64,000 nucleotides of DNA from Actinokineospora auranticolor (GTDB lineage Bacteria; Actinomycetota; Actinomycetes; Mycobacteriales; Pseudonocardiaceae): assembly GCF_002934265.1 (NCBI RefSeq), contig NZ_PTIX01000002.1:513993-577992 (forward strand), in the 5' to 3' direction. The notes beneath the pieces were generated by a model, which was not told where the DNA came from, made no database searches, and worked only from the letters and a program-made list of their open reading frames with translations. Below are positions 1 through 9,596 of this stretch, piece by piece (within the stretch, counting starts at the first letter, position 1; each line of letters opens with the position of its first letter). The translations under genes and the position numbers were made by a program.

Positions 1-815
1 GACTCTTTTGCATCCAATGCTGCCTTCACAGTGCTCTCCCAGACAGTCACGTAGGCCTCGCGCTGCGGATCGTCGGCACGGTCGAGATAGCTCGCAAGGG
101 TCAGTTCTTCGAGGTACACGACGTCGTTACCGCCATCTGGAAACCGCATCACAGAGAAGGCGAATCCGATCGCCGGGTGCGCTCCGCGTCCGAACGGCAC
201 GATCTGCATCGTGACGCTTGGCAACTCGGCCATTTCCAGGAGGTGCGCAAGTTGATCGCGCATCACGACACGACCACCCACCAGGATGCGAAGCGCAGCC
301 TCCGACATGATCGCCCAGAGATGCAACGCATCGGGTTTGTGCAGCATGGCCGCTCGCGCCATGCGCCCCTCAACAAGCCGCTCCACATCCGCAGGTTGGT
401 TGGGCGGGTATGAACTGATCAACGCCCGGGCGTAGTCAGCGGTCTGAAGTTGGCCCGAGATGAGTTCACCCGTGTAGGTGCGCAGCTCAGAAGCAGCCTC
501 TTCAAGGCCGACATATCGCCGGAACCAGCCCGGGACAGCGACGCCGTGGTTTGTGCGCGGGCGCCGTTGACGCGCGGCGCGGGAGAGGTCCTGCACCTCC
601 GCTCGTTGTTCAGAGGTCGCGTGGTAGAGGTCGAGCAGCAAGGCCAGGTCACCCGCCGATGGCGCACCCAGACCGGTTTCCAACCGGCTGATCTTCGACG
701 GCGAGCACTCCAGGATCTCGGCCGCGTCCTCGCGGGTGCGCCCGGCGGCCTCGCGTAGTTCGACGAGAGCGCGGCCTACCTGGCGGCGGGCTGCTGTCGG
801 ACTTGGACGGGTCAT
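1..815 (-). CDS. XRE-family regulator with DUF5753 (partial, cut by window edge)
   Basis: The reading frame opens at ATG 815 and stays open to base 1, so the C-terminus lies outside the window. The N-terminus (about residues 5-65) is a helix-turn-helix with the recognition segment CSPSKISRLETG. The rest has DUF5753 features such as a TGELISGQLQTADYAR stretch and VTMQIVPFGRGAHPAIGFAF. Proteins of this type in actinomycetes usually sit next to a small DUF397 protein, which would lie off the left edge. It is transcribed divergently from a second regulator of the same class at 948. Its targets cannot be inferred. Confidence 0.85.
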   Translation of the reverse strand, partial: MTRPSPTAARRQVGRALVELREAAGRTREDAAEILECSPSKISRLETGLGAPSAGDLALLLDLYHATSEQRAEVQDLSRAARQRRPRTNHGVAVPGWFRRYVGLEEAASELRTYTGELISGQLQTADYARALISSYPPNQPADVERLVEGRMARAAMLHKPDALHLWAIMSEAALRILVGGRVVMRDQLAHLLEMAELPSVTMQIVPFGRGAHPAIGFAFSVMRFPDGGNDVVYLEELTLASYLDRADDPQREAYVTVWESTVKAALDAKE

Positions 816-876
816 CGGTCTCCACTCACTCAAGGTGACCAACAGTCTGCCGGATGGGGGACTCCGCTGGCCAATC

Positions 877-886
877 TGCACGTGCA
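877..886. promoter_or_regulatory. 10-bp perfect palindrome between divergent XRE genes
   Basis: TGCACGTGCA is a perfect inverted repeat in the 132-bp gap between the two divergent regulators (starts at 815 and 948). A related half-site, GGTGCAT, follows at 894-900. The position suits an operator serving both promoters, but ten bases in a GC-rich genome is weak evidence alone. Confidence 0.3.
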
Positions 887-947
887 CGTTTATGGTGCAT
901 CTTGACCGGGATTCTCCGGTTGACCCCCTTCCCGCAGAGGAGTCCAA

Positions 948-1757
948 GTGGGCACCAACAGTCCCAAGTCGTTCGCGCTGGGGCGGGTGATCCGGCGAGC
1001 CCGCACCCAGAAGCGCTTCTCCCTCAAGGACCTCTCCCGCATCATCGGCCGCGACACCGCCACCATGTGCCGTTGGGAGATCGGCGAACGCATTCCCGCC
1101 CTCGACCAACTCACCTACATCCTCGGCGTCCTGGGCGTCCGCGGTCAGGCCCTCCACTACGCCACCGGCCTGGCCCGCGACCCCGACAACACCTCCTGGC
1201 TCACCACCGACCCCCACGACCGCCTCGCCCAGCACGACGCCTACATCGACTTCGAGCAGCGCGCCCGAGAAGCCACCATCGTCTCCCCCATGCTCGTCCC
1301 CGACCTCCTCCACACCCCCGCCACCGCCGAGGCCATCGCCGCCGCGGGTGGCAACCGGGTCACTCATCGCGAACGGTCCCGGATCCTCAGCGGGGCTCAG
1401 CCCGTCAACCTCCGCGTCTTCCTCGGTGCGCCTGCCCTCAACCAGCACATCGGCGGTACCGCCACGGCACACGAGCAGCTTGAGCACTTGGCTGTCGTCT
1501 CGCGGTTGCCCACTGTGGAGCTTCGGGTGTTCGGGCTCGGGCTCGGGTGGCATCCAGGGGTCGACGGGTCGTTCAGCGTGCTCAACGCGCACAACCTGCG
1601 GACCGCCTACGTCACCGGTCGGCAGTGTTCTGTCTGGTTGCACCGCAGCGAGGATGTCGAGCGCTACGAACAGGACTGCCGGGCGATCGAGGAACGCGCG
1701 CTGTCCCCTGAGGAGTCGCTGGCCCTGATCAGTGAGACGGCTCGGCGGCTGCGGTAG
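948..1757 (+). CDS. XRE-family transcriptional regulator with DUF5753
   Basis: A 269-residue protein. Residues about 10-65 form an XRE helix-turn-helix (LSRIIGRDTATMCRWEIGER), and residues about 85-265 resemble DUF5753, with the family-like run LPTVELRVFGLGLGWHPGVDGSF near the C-terminal third. The GTG start at 948 follows an AGAGGAG ribosome-binding site at 936-942. It is divergent from a same-class regulator, and the pair may respond to one signal. Regulators of this class are abundant in actinomycetes and often affect development, but nothing here names the target. Confidence 0.85.
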   Translation: MGTNSPKSFALGRVIRRARTQKRFSLKDLSRIIGRDTATMCRWEIGERIPALDQLTYILGVLGVRGQALHYATGLARDPDNTSWLTTDPHDRLAQHDAYIDFEQRAREATIVSPMLVPDLLHTPATAEAIAAAGGNRVTHRERSRILSGAQPVNLRVFLGAPALNQHIGGTATAHEQLEHLAVVSRLPTVELRVFGLGLGWHPGVDGSFSVLNAHNLRTAYVTGRQCSVWLHRSEDVERYEQDCRAIEERALSPEESLALISETARRLR

Positions 1758-1784
1758 GGATCACCGGCAGGGGATCATCTGGGT

Positions 1785-2065
1785 GTGGCGATCCTGGATC
1801 GGGCCGAGCCGCTGTTCGGGGACCTCACCATCCGGCCTGCGCTGGCGGGCGAGGAAGACATCCTGCTCGACCTGCTCGGGGAGGCGGCTGCCTGGTTGCG
1901 GGGGCGGGGCGTCGACCAGTGGCCGTCGCGGTTTCCGGTGGAGTCCGTTCGGGGCAGATCGCGGCCGGGGAAGCTCTGCTGGTTGAGGACGCGTTGGCTG
2001 AGGACGCGTTGGTGGAGAACAACCTACGACCCGCCGGGTGCGCGGTGGCCTACGAGTCTGTACGA
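1785..2065 (+). pseudogene. GNAT acetyltransferase remnant (frameshifted, truncated)
   Basis: The frame starting at 1785 encodes a GNAT-like N-terminus: LTIRPALAGEEDILLDLL, then WLRGRGVDQWPSRFP. Similarity then continues in another frame from about 1940 (GQIAAGEALLVED), so a frameshift lies near 1945. The usual acetyl-CoA-binding core is absent. A short near-perfect tandem duplication (GTTGAGGACGCG / GCTGAGGACGCG) around 1982-2010 adds to the damage. The remnant runs up against the 3' end of thiG, which is on the other strand. Confidence 0.6.
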
Positions 2066-2072
2066 GCGGGAG

Positions 2073-3026
<954 letters not shown>

Positions 3027-3030
<4 letters not shown>

Positions 3031-4139
3031 CGGGCGACTCCCACACCGAACCGGGACGGGTCGGCCGCGCGGACGCGGGCCGGGACATCTTCTTCGCGCA
3101 GCAGCGCCAGCACGGCCTCGGCGGTGACCGGTGCCAGCAGCAGGCCGTTGCGGTGGTGGCCGGTCGCGGCGAGCACGCCCGGCGCGACCCAGCCGATGAT
3201 CGGCAGGTTGTCCGGGCTGCCCGCGCGGAGACCGGCGGCGGTCTCGGTGAGGGCGTACTCGGCTATGCCGGGCAGGACCCGCTCGGCGTCGCGGAGCAGG
3301 TCGCGGACGCCGCCGACGGTGACCTCCTCGTCGAAACCGACGTCGTGCTGGGTCGCGCCGAGGACGAGGCCGCCTGCGCGCGGGACCAGGTAGACGGGGC
3401 GGGACTCGACGTGCGCGCGGATGGTGCGGGTCGGGGCGGGGAGGGTGCCGGGGCGGGCCTTGAGGCGGAGGATCTCGCCCTTGACCGGGCGGACGACGCT
3501 CAGCGCCGGGTGCAGCCGGCCGCTCCAGGCGCCCGCGGAGAGGACCACTGCCGCACATTCCACAGTGGACTCGTCTGCGAGGTGCACCGCGCCGCCATCG
3601 ATTGTACGCGCTTGTTGGGTGACGAAGTCCACACCTGTTCGTACACAAGCGGAGTAAAGGGAGTCGAGGAGGGCCCGGTTGTCGACGGCCAGGTCGCCGG
3701 GGACGTGCAGTCCACTTCGGACGCTCGGGGAGAGGCCGGGTTCGAGTGCCCGGAGTTCCCGAGGGGTGAGACGGGTGACGTCCCGGCCCAGGTCGCGGAG
3801 GTGGTCGGCGAGGAGGTCGAGGGTGCCGACGTCGGCGGAGTCGACGGCCAGGGCGAGGGTGCCTTCTCGGCGCAGGCCCGGGTCGTCGGCCGCTTCGGCG
3901 AGCTTGGCGGCGAAGGCGGGCCAGCGGTCGAGGGACGCGCTGCCCAGTTCGAGGGCGTCCTCCTCCCCCGGCCACGACTCCGTGACCGGCGCGAGCATGC
4001 CCCCCGCCAGCCACGACGCGCCACGCGCCGGTTCGGGGTCCACGAGTGTGACGGGGTAGCCCGCGTCGGCCAACCACCACGCCACCGACAACCCGATGAC
4101 GCCACCACCCACGACGGCGATGTGCCTTGCCTGCCTCAT
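3027..4139 (-). CDS. thiO: Glycine oxidase ThiO
   Basis: An FAD-dependent oxidase that converts glycine to the dehydroglycine (imine) used by ThiG. The 370-residue protein has the N-terminal dinucleotide-binding motif [16 protein letters not shown] and the C-terminal DAO-family segment [14 protein letters not shown] followed by ATGHHRNG. It is the first gene of thiO-thiS-thiG. The leader just upstream of the ATG is a TPP riboswitch. Confidence 0.95.
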
Positions 4140-4146
4140 GTCACCA

Positions 4147-4236
4147 CGCTCCCTGCGCCGGCATGACCCGGATCAGGTTCGACGGTCGGAGCGACGCAGC
4201 TCCCTCTCAGCCCGTTCACCGGACTCCCGTGCGACC
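4147..4236 (-). promoter_or_regulatory. TPP riboswitch (THI element) controlling thiOSG
   Basis: Read on the minus strand, this leader contains the conserved TPP-aptamer segments CTGAGAGGGA (4201-4210), ACCTGATCCGGGTCATGCC and GCGCAGGGAGCG (4147-4180), in the right order and spacing. It ends a few bases before the thiO start, so thiamine pyrophosphate probably blocks ribosome access to thiO, as in other actinomycetes. Confidence 0.93.
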
Positions 4237-4272
4237 GACCCCCACCGTAGCGCAGGCGCTAGCGTCAACTCC

Positions 4273-4929
4273 ATGCCAGGACTAGACGGGGACCAGATCA
4301 GGGCCAAGCTCACCGACGCACGCCTCTACCTGTGCACGGACGCCCGAACCGACCGCGGAGACCTCGCCGATTTCGTCGACGCGGCGCTGGCGGGCGGGGT
4401 GGACATCGTGCAGTTGCGGGACAAGGGGTTGGAGGCGGGCCCGGAACTGCGGGCGCTCTCGGTGATCGCGGAGGTGTGCGCGGCGCACGGGGCGTTGCTG
4501 TCGGTGAACGACCGGGCGGACGTCGCGCTGGCGGCGGGGGCGGATGTCCTGCACCTGGGTCAGGACGACCTGCCGGTGCCGGTGGCGCGCCGGGTGGTGG
4601 GGGACGCGGTGGTGATCGGTCGGTCGACGCACGACTTCGCGCAGGCGGTGGCCGCGGCGGCGGAGCCGGGGGTGGACTACTTCTGCACGGGGCCGTGCTG
4701 GCCGACGCCGACGAAGCCGGGGCGGGCGGCGCCGGGGTTGGAGTTGGTGCGGGAGACGGCGGCGACTGAGGTCGAGCGGCCGTGGTTCGCGATCGGGGGG
4801 ATCGACCAGGGGCGGTTGCCGTCGGTCCTGGAGGCCGGGGCGCGGCGGGTGGTGGTCGTGCGGGCGATCACGGAGGCGGCGGACCCGAAGGCGGCGGCGG
4901 AGGCGTTGTCGTCGGCGTTGCGCGGGTGA
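4273..4929 (+). CDS. thiE: Thiamine-phosphate synthase ThiE
   Basis: Joins the pyrimidine and thiazole moieties to give thiamine phosphate. The 218-residue TIM-barrel protein carries [30 protein letters not shown] and the phosphate-binding [14 protein letters not shown] and FAIGGI segments. The frame is open further upstream, but that part runs through the divergent riboswitch, so ATG 4273 is the sensible start. No clear ribosome-binding site precedes it, so the transcript may be leaderless (inference). Confidence 0.93.
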   Translation: MPGLDGDQIRAKLTDARLYLCTDARTDRGDLADFVDAALAGGVDIVQLRDKGLEAGPELRALSVIAEVCAAHGALLSVNDRADVALAAGADVLHLGQDDLPVPVARRVVGDAVVIGRSTHDFAQAVAAAAEPGVDYFCTGPCWPTPTKPGRAAPGLELVRETAATEVERPWFAIGGIDQGRLPSVLEAGARRVVVVRAITEAADPKAAAEALSSALRG

Positions 4930-4947
4930 GGCTCACGGTGCGCTGAC

Positions 4948-5670
4948 TCAAGGTGCTACGCCCGCTGGGTTGGAGGCGGGCGACTGCGCTGTGGTGGTGG
5001 TCGGCGGCGGGGTGACCTGCGTGGACGTCGTTGTCGGTGGGGTGGTCGACGTGACCGGCGGGGTGGTCGTGGTCGCCGGTGGCTCGGTTGTGGTCGTCGG
5101 GGGTGCGGAGGTGACTCCCGTCTCCGAGGGCATCGTCGGCGGCAGGGTCGGCGGGACCGACGGTGTGGTGGTCGGTGTTTCGCGGACGGTGACCGTAGTG
5201 GTCGGGGGTGGGGTTTCGCGGGGCTGGACGAGGTTGCCGACAGTGGTGCCCTGGCCACCGGACAGCGACTCGCCCCGGGCGAACTCCAGGGTCGTCACGA
5301 CCGCCATCCCCAGGACGAAGGCGAGGACGGCGCCCGCGACCAGCGCCCACGGGCGGCGGCTCGCCGGAGTCGGCCCGTCGGGGGTCGGTTCCTCGACGTC
5401 GTCCGCATCCGGCGGGTCGGTGGAGACGTCGGTGGAGACGACGGAGCCGTTGCGGGTCGTGATTTTGGCGTGTACCGAGCGGACGCCCTCGGTGGTGCGC
5501 TCCAGGGAGCGCAGGTAGAGGGAGCCGCCGACGGTGGTGATGACGCTGGCGATGGCGGCGCCGGTGACCGTGCCCGCCAGGCCCAGGGTGGAGCCCAGGA
5601 CGGCGGCCGTGGCGGCGGCCAGGGCGCCCGCGGCGATCTGGCTGATGCGGAGTCCGTTTTCCTTGGTCAT
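4948..5670 (-). CDS. Membrane protein with Thr/Pro-rich C-terminal tail
   Basis: Not recognised as a named family. From ATG 5670 (MTKENGLRISQ) it has a hydrophobic, alanine-rich region at about residues 10-45, a hydrophilic segment with a DVSTDPPDADD stretch, and a second membrane span (WALVAGAVLAFVLGMAVVTTL). A long tail of Thr-Thr-Pro runs follows, ending PASNPAGVAP. The tail probably crosses the cell wall. A start 12 codons upstream is possible, but this ATG begins the recognisable protein. Confidence 0.7.
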   Translation of the reverse strand: MTKENGLRISQIAAGALAAATAAVLGSTLGLAGTVTGAAIASVITTVGGSLYLRSLERTTEGVRSVHAKITTRNGSVVSTDVSTDPPDADDVEEPTPDGPTPASRRPWALVAGAVLAFVLGMAVVTTLEFARGESLSGGQGTTVGNLVQPRETPPPTTTVTVRETPTTTPSVPPTLPPTMPSETGVTSAPPTTTTEPPATTTTPPVTSTTPPTTTSTQVTPPPTTTTAQSPASNPAGVAP

Positions 5671-5798
5671 GGTTCCGTTCTGCTGGTCTGCCCCTCGTGG
5701 TCTCAACCGGGGCGACGCGGCGCGCGTTGCGGGGGTTGGGTCGAGGTGAGGTTCGCTACACCGCGTTGTCCATAGTGGACTTGGTGCACACTGGGGTG

Positions 5799-6746
5799 GT
5801 GAACCTTGTCACCGTCGATGACATCACCGCGGCCGCCGGGCGGATCGCGGGGACCGCCGTGCGCACGCCGCTGGTGCCGTGCGGGTGGGCCGATCGTCCA
5901 CTGTGGATCAAACCGGAGAGTTTGCAGCCCGTGGGGTCGTTCAAGATCCGGGGGGCGTTCAACGCCGTGGCCCGGATCGAGGACGCGCAGCGGGCGAAGG
6001 GGGTGGTGGCGTACTCGAGTGGCAACCACGCGCAGGCTGTCGCTTATGCGGCGAAGGTGTTCGGGGTGCCCGCTTGGATCGTGGTGCCCGAGGACACGCC
6101 CAAGGTGAAGGTGGCGGCCACCCGGGCCCATGGGGCTGAGGTTGTGCTGGTCAAGCCCGGGCAGCGGGAGGTGGTGGCGGAGGAGATCGTGGCTCGGGAG
6201 GGGGCGACGCTGGTGCCGCCGTTCGACCACCCGGATGTGATCGCCGGGCAGGGGACGATCGGGTTGGAGATCGTCGCGGACCTGCCCGATGTGGACCTGG
6301 TGCTGGTGCCGGTCAGCGGGGGTGGGCTGATGTCCGGGATCGCGGCGGCGGTGAAGGGGCTGCGACCCCAGGCGCAGGTCTGGGCGGTGGAGCCCGCGCT
6401 GGCCGGGGACACGGCCGAGGGGCTGGCGAAGGGCGAGCGGGTGTCGTGGTCGGTCGAGGACCGCAACCGCACGATCGCGGACGGGCTGCGCAGCCAGCCG
6501 TCGGAGTTGACCTTCGCGCACCTGAAGTCGCTGGTCGACGGGATCATCACGGTCACGGAGGAGGAGATCCGGTCGACGGTGCCCATCCTGGCCCGGAAAG
6601 CGCGGCTGGTCGCGGAGCCCAGTGGTGCGGTGACCACGGCCGGGCTGCTGCACCACGCGGACCAGCTGCCTAAGGGCAAGACGGTCGCCGTGCTGAGCGG
6701 CGGCAACGTCGACCCGGAGGTCTTCGCGGACCTGCTCAAGCCCTAG
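5799..6746 (+). CDS. Threonine/serine dehydratase (PLP-dependent, no ACT domain)
   Basis: Deaminates threonine (or serine) to the 2-oxoacid. The PLP lysine lies in GSFKIRGAFNA (K49 from this start), the phosphate-binding loop is SGGGLMSG, and SSGNHAQAVAYAA is typical of the fold-type II family. At about 315 residues it lacks the regulatory ACT region of biosynthetic IlvA, so it resembles the catabolic form. The frame is open to 5697, but GTG 5799 starts the conserved sequence. Its 3' end overlaps the convergent MFS gene by 11 bp. Confidence 0.88.
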   Translation: MNLVTVDDITAAAGRIAGTAVRTPLVPCGWADRPLWIKPESLQPVGSFKIRGAFNAVARIEDAQRAKGVVAYSSGNHAQAVAYAAKVFGVPAWIVVPEDTPKVKVAATRAHGAEVVLVKPGQREVVAEEIVAREGATLVPPFDHPDVIAGQGTIGLEIVADLPDVDLVLVPVSGGGLMSGIAAAVKGLRPQAQVWAVEPALAGDTAEGLAKGERVSWSVEDRNRTIADGLRSQPSELTFAHLKSLVDGIITVTEEEIRSTVPILARKARLVAEPSGAVTTAGLLHHADQLPKGKTVAVLSGGNVDPEVFADLLKP

Positions 6747-8217
6747 CGGGCACGACGTGCGTCGGTGGCCCCTCGACCCCGCAGTGGAAGCACTCGCCGG
6801 GTTGGGGGGCCGGGGTCGGTTCGGGGGTGGCGGCCAGGACGTTGTCACGGATACTGAGCGCCAGCAAGCCGCCGATCGCCGCCAGGCCCGCGCACACCAG
6901 CAGGGACGTGCGCCAGCTGCTCGTCAACGCCACCGGGTCGGCGTAGGCCTCGCCGGTCAGGCCTGCCACGGCGGGCAGCACGGCCACCGCCAGCAGGCTG
7001 CCCGTGCGGGCGACGGCGTTGTTGACGCCCGACGCCACGCCTGCGTAGCGGTCCGGGGCGGCGGCGAGGACCGTCGCGGTCACCGGTGCCACTACGGCCG
7101 CCAAGCCGAACCCGAACACCAGCACCGCGGGCAGCACCGCGCCCACGTACGAGGCCCCCGGACCGATCCGGAGCATGAGCAGCATCCCGGCGGCCACCAC
7201 CAGCGGTCCGACGACCAGGAACCAGCGCGGGCCGAAGCGGGTGGCGAGTTTCCCGGCGCGGGCCGAGAGCAGGAGCATGATCACGGTGATCGGCAGCCCG
7301 GCGACCCCCGCCGCCGTCGGCGAGTAGCCCAGCGAGGTCTGCAACTGCATGACCATCAGCATCATCACGCCGCCGAGCGCCGCGTAGACCGCGAACGTCA
7401 GCGCGTTGGCCACCACGAACGTGTGACCGCGGAACAGCACCGGTGGCACCAGAGGCGCGCGCTGACGCCTCTGCAACAGCACGAACGCGACCAGCGCGCC
7501 CACACCCACCACGGCACACAAAGCGACCAGCCAGTCCACACCGCGGGCCGGTGCTTCGACCAGGGCCGCCGTGATCCCGGCCAACCCGAACGCGCCCAGT
7601 ACCGAACCCGCCACGTCCGGGTGACCAGTGACCTCGGGGTCGCGGGACTCGGGCACGGAGCGCAGCGCCAGCAGCACGCAGACGACGGCCACCGGGATGT
7701 TGACCAGGAACGCCAGCCGCCAGGACCAGGCCTGGACCAGGAGGCCGCCGACCAGCGGGCCCGCCGCCGCGGCGATGCCGCCCAGGCCGGACCAGGTGCC
7801 GATCGCGCGGGCCCGGTCCTCGCGGTGGAAGGTCGACTGGAGGATCGCCAGCGAACCCGGGGTCAGCAGCGCGCCGCCGACACCCTGGAGGACGCGGGCG
7901 GCGACCAGCGTGCCGGTGTCCTGCGCCAGCCCGCACAGCACCGACGCGGCACCGAACCACACCACTCCGACCAGGAACACCCGCCGGCGGCCGTAGCGGT
8001 CGCCGAGGGACCCCGCGACCAGGATCAGCGCCGCGAGGGCCAGCAGGTAGCCGTCGAGGATCCACTGCAGACCGGCCACCGACGCGCCCAGCTCCACCCC
8101 GATGCGCGGCAGCGCGACGTTGACGACGCTGCCGTCGAGCATCGCCATCCCCGAGCCGAGGACGGTGGTCGCCAGCACGCCGCGGGCCTGGGGACTGCCC
8201 CAGCGGACCTCGGTCAC
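6736..8217 (-). CDS. MFS transporter, DHA2 (EmrB/QacA-like) family
   Basis: A 493-residue multidrug-exporter-like protein with about 14 predicted membrane spans. It shows the DHA2 motif A in LGDRYGRRRVFLVG and a motif C-like stretch GGIAAAAGPLVGGLL. The substrate is unknown. The hydrophilic tail has a short ECFHCGVEGPPTH segment with a CxxC pair. The GTG start lies 4 bp after the dasR stop, so the two genes are probably co-transcribed. Confidence 0.9.
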   Translation of the reverse strand: MTEVRWGSPQARGVLATTVLGSGMAMLDGSVVNVALPRIGVELGASVAGLQWILDGYLLALAALILVAGSLGDRYGRRRVFLVGVVWFGAASVLCGLAQDTGTLVAARVLQGVGGALLTPGSLAILQSTFHREDRARAIGTWSGLGGIAAAAGPLVGGLLVQAWSWRLAFLVNIPVAVVCVLLALRSVPESRDPEVTGHPDVAGSVLGAFGLAGITAALVEAPARGVDWLVALCAVVGVGALVAFVLLQRRQRAPLVPPVLFRGHTFVVANALTFAVYAALGGVMMLMVMQLQTSLGYSPTAAGVAGLPITVIMLLLSARAGKLATRFGPRWFLVVGPLVVAAGMLLMLRIGPGASYVGAVLPAVLVFGFGLAAVVAPVTATVLAAAPDRYAGVASGVNNAVARTGSLLAVAVLPAVAGLTGEAYADPVALTSSWRTSLLVCAGLAAIGGLLALSIRDNVLAATPEPTPAPQPGECFHCGVEGPPTHVVPARA

Positions 8218-8221
8218 CCGG

Positions 8222-8980
8222 CTACTTGGTCGGCCGGTTCAGCGTCGCCACGAACTTGTACCGGTCGCCCCGGTACACCGACCGCACCCACTCGACCGGG
8301 CGCTCGTCGGTGTCGAACGAGTGCCGCGACAGCAGCAGCATCGGCATCCCCACATCCGCGCCCAGCAGCTCCGCCTCGTGCGGACCGGCCAGCGCGGTCT
8401 CGATCGTCTCCTCGGCGTGTCCCATCTCGACGTCGAACCGCTCGCGCAGCACCTGGTACAGCGACCCGCCCCCGCTGACGTGCCTGCGCAGGCCGCGGAA
8501 GCGGCCGAGCGGCAGGTGCGTGGTCTCCATGGCCATCGGCTCCCCGTCCGCCAGCCGCAGCCGGTGCAGGCGCAGCACCTTGGCACCCGCGCGGATGCCG
8601 AGCAACCGGGCCAGGTCGGCCTCGGCGGGGATCTCGGAGACCTCCAGCAGCTTGGACGACGGTTCGCGGCCCTGGGCCCGCATGTCCTCGGTGTAGGAGG
8701 ACAGCTGCAGCCGCTGCGCGACCTTGGGCTCCGCGGCGAAGGTGCCCTTGCCCTGCACCCGCAGCAGCCTGCCCTCGACGGTCAGCTCGGCCAGGGCCTG
8801 GCGGACCGTCGTGCGGGAGACGTCGAACTCGGTGGCCAGTGAGCGTTCGGTTGGGATGGGCGAGCCGGGAGGCATGGAGCCGAGCAGGTCGAGCAAGTGG
8901 CGCTTGAGACCCCAGTACTTGGGCTCCCGTTGCACGCGCGCCACCGTGTCCGACCCGTCGGCCGTGGACATCTCCAGCAT
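8222..8980 (-). CDS. dasR: GntR/HutC-family regulator, DasR-like
   Basis: A winged-helix domain ([19 protein letters not shown], about residues 38-57) is followed by an effector-binding UTRA domain ([19 protein letters not shown] to [20 protein letters not shown]). The overall sequence closely recalls Streptomyces DasR, the GlcNAc-6-phosphate/GlcN-6-phosphate-responsive master regulator of chitin use and development. ATG 8980 is chosen over 9010 because an AGGAGG site sits six bases upstream. A dre-like operator lies 137 bp upstream, and a GlcNAc-kinase-like gene is divergent. Orthology is inferred from motifs and context. Confidence 0.85.
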   Translation of the reverse strand: MLEMSTADGSDTVARVQREPKYWGLKRHLLDLLGSMPPGSPIPTERSLATEFDVSRTTVRQALAELTVEGRLLRVQGKGTFAAEPKVAQRLQLSSYTEDMRAQGREPSSKLLEVSEIPAEADLARLLGIRAGAKVLRLHRLRLADGEPMAMETTHLPLGRFRGLRRHVSGGGSLYQVLRERFDVEMGHAEETIETALAGPHEAELLGADVGMPMLLLSRHSFDTDERPVEWVRSVYRGDRYKFVATLNRPTK

Positions 8981-9114
8981 GGCGTCCCTCCTGAGTCTTG
9001 CGCCCGACACCTAACAGAATGCCTTGTCGGGGGTGTCCCACGCGATCACACCCCGCCGGTTTGGTCCGACCGTGACCGGCTCGCGGGGCGCGGCGGGCCG
9101 CCCACCCGGGGTGA

Positions 9115-9130
9115 TTGGTCTAGACCTTAC
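9115..9130. promoter_or_regulatory. dre-like DasR operator
   Basis: The sequence ATTGGTCTAGACCTTA matches the known dre consensus ACTGGTCTAGACCAGT at 12 of 16 positions and contains the full GGTCTAGACC core (9118-9127). It lies upstream of dasR and in the regulatory region shared with the divergent kinase gene. A weaker partial palindrome, GGTCCGACC, lies at 9064-9072. Confidence 0.75.
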
Positions 9131-9528
9131 CGCCTGAGCGGCCGTGGACGGCGCACCGGCGGAGCGAGCACGTCAGCCGCGGCGGTGGCCCACCCGACCT
9201 TATCGAGACGATCGAGACCGCGTGGGCGCGCGGTGCGACGGCCACGCGGTCGCGGGGATCGTTGAACACACGGACGGGAACGCGGGCAGAAGTGCGGGCA
9301 GAAGAAGGTCACCCGAATCCGGTGATCACTTCCTAGACTGGGCCGGTGCGGACAACCACGCGTCGGTCCGATTCCCCGCCCCGCGGATGCGCTCCCCGGC
9401 CGGGGGTGGCGCCGAACGAGCGCACCAAGCCAACGACGCTGCCGGAGCGATTCGACCACCACCCCGCCAAGTCGGGAACGATGCCGGGCGGGGACGTGGG
9501 GGTGGGTGGCGGGAGGAAATGCTTCAGC

Positions 9529-9562
9529 GCCCGCTCCGCCGAGGGGGTGGAGCGGAGCGGGC
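9529..9562. repeat. 11-bp perfect inverted repeat upstream of the kinase gene
   Basis: GCCCGCTCCGC (9529-9539) pairs perfectly with GCGGAGCGGGC (9552-9562) across a 12-base loop, 34 bp before the GTG at 9597. In a transcript it would form a stable hairpin just before the start codon. It could be a terminator, an attenuator or a translation-control element. Confidence 0.6.
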
Positions 9563-9596
9563 TCCACCATGTTACGCCGAACGGAGTAGTGGGGTC

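Larger units (their letters stand above)
8981..9596. other. Long intergenic region between dasR and the kinase gene
   Basis: This 616-bp gap holds the dre-like site (9115-9130), a possible -10 element TAGACT at about 9333 and a strong inverted repeat at 9529-9562. Frames open across it on both strands have arginine/proline-rich low-complexity translations and no recognisable domain, so no protein gene is called. A regulatory RNA is possible but not supported by any family signature I can see. Confidence 0.5.

Noticed and set aside
9127..9570. 147-residue minus-strand ORF in the dasR-kinase gap
   Set aside because: Pro/Arg/His-rich translation, no ribosome-binding site and no similarity to any family I know. 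The region is better read as non-coding.
9131..9596. RNase P RNA, SRP RNA or tmRNA in the long dasR-kinase gap
   Set aside because: None of their conserved core sequences could be found on either strand.
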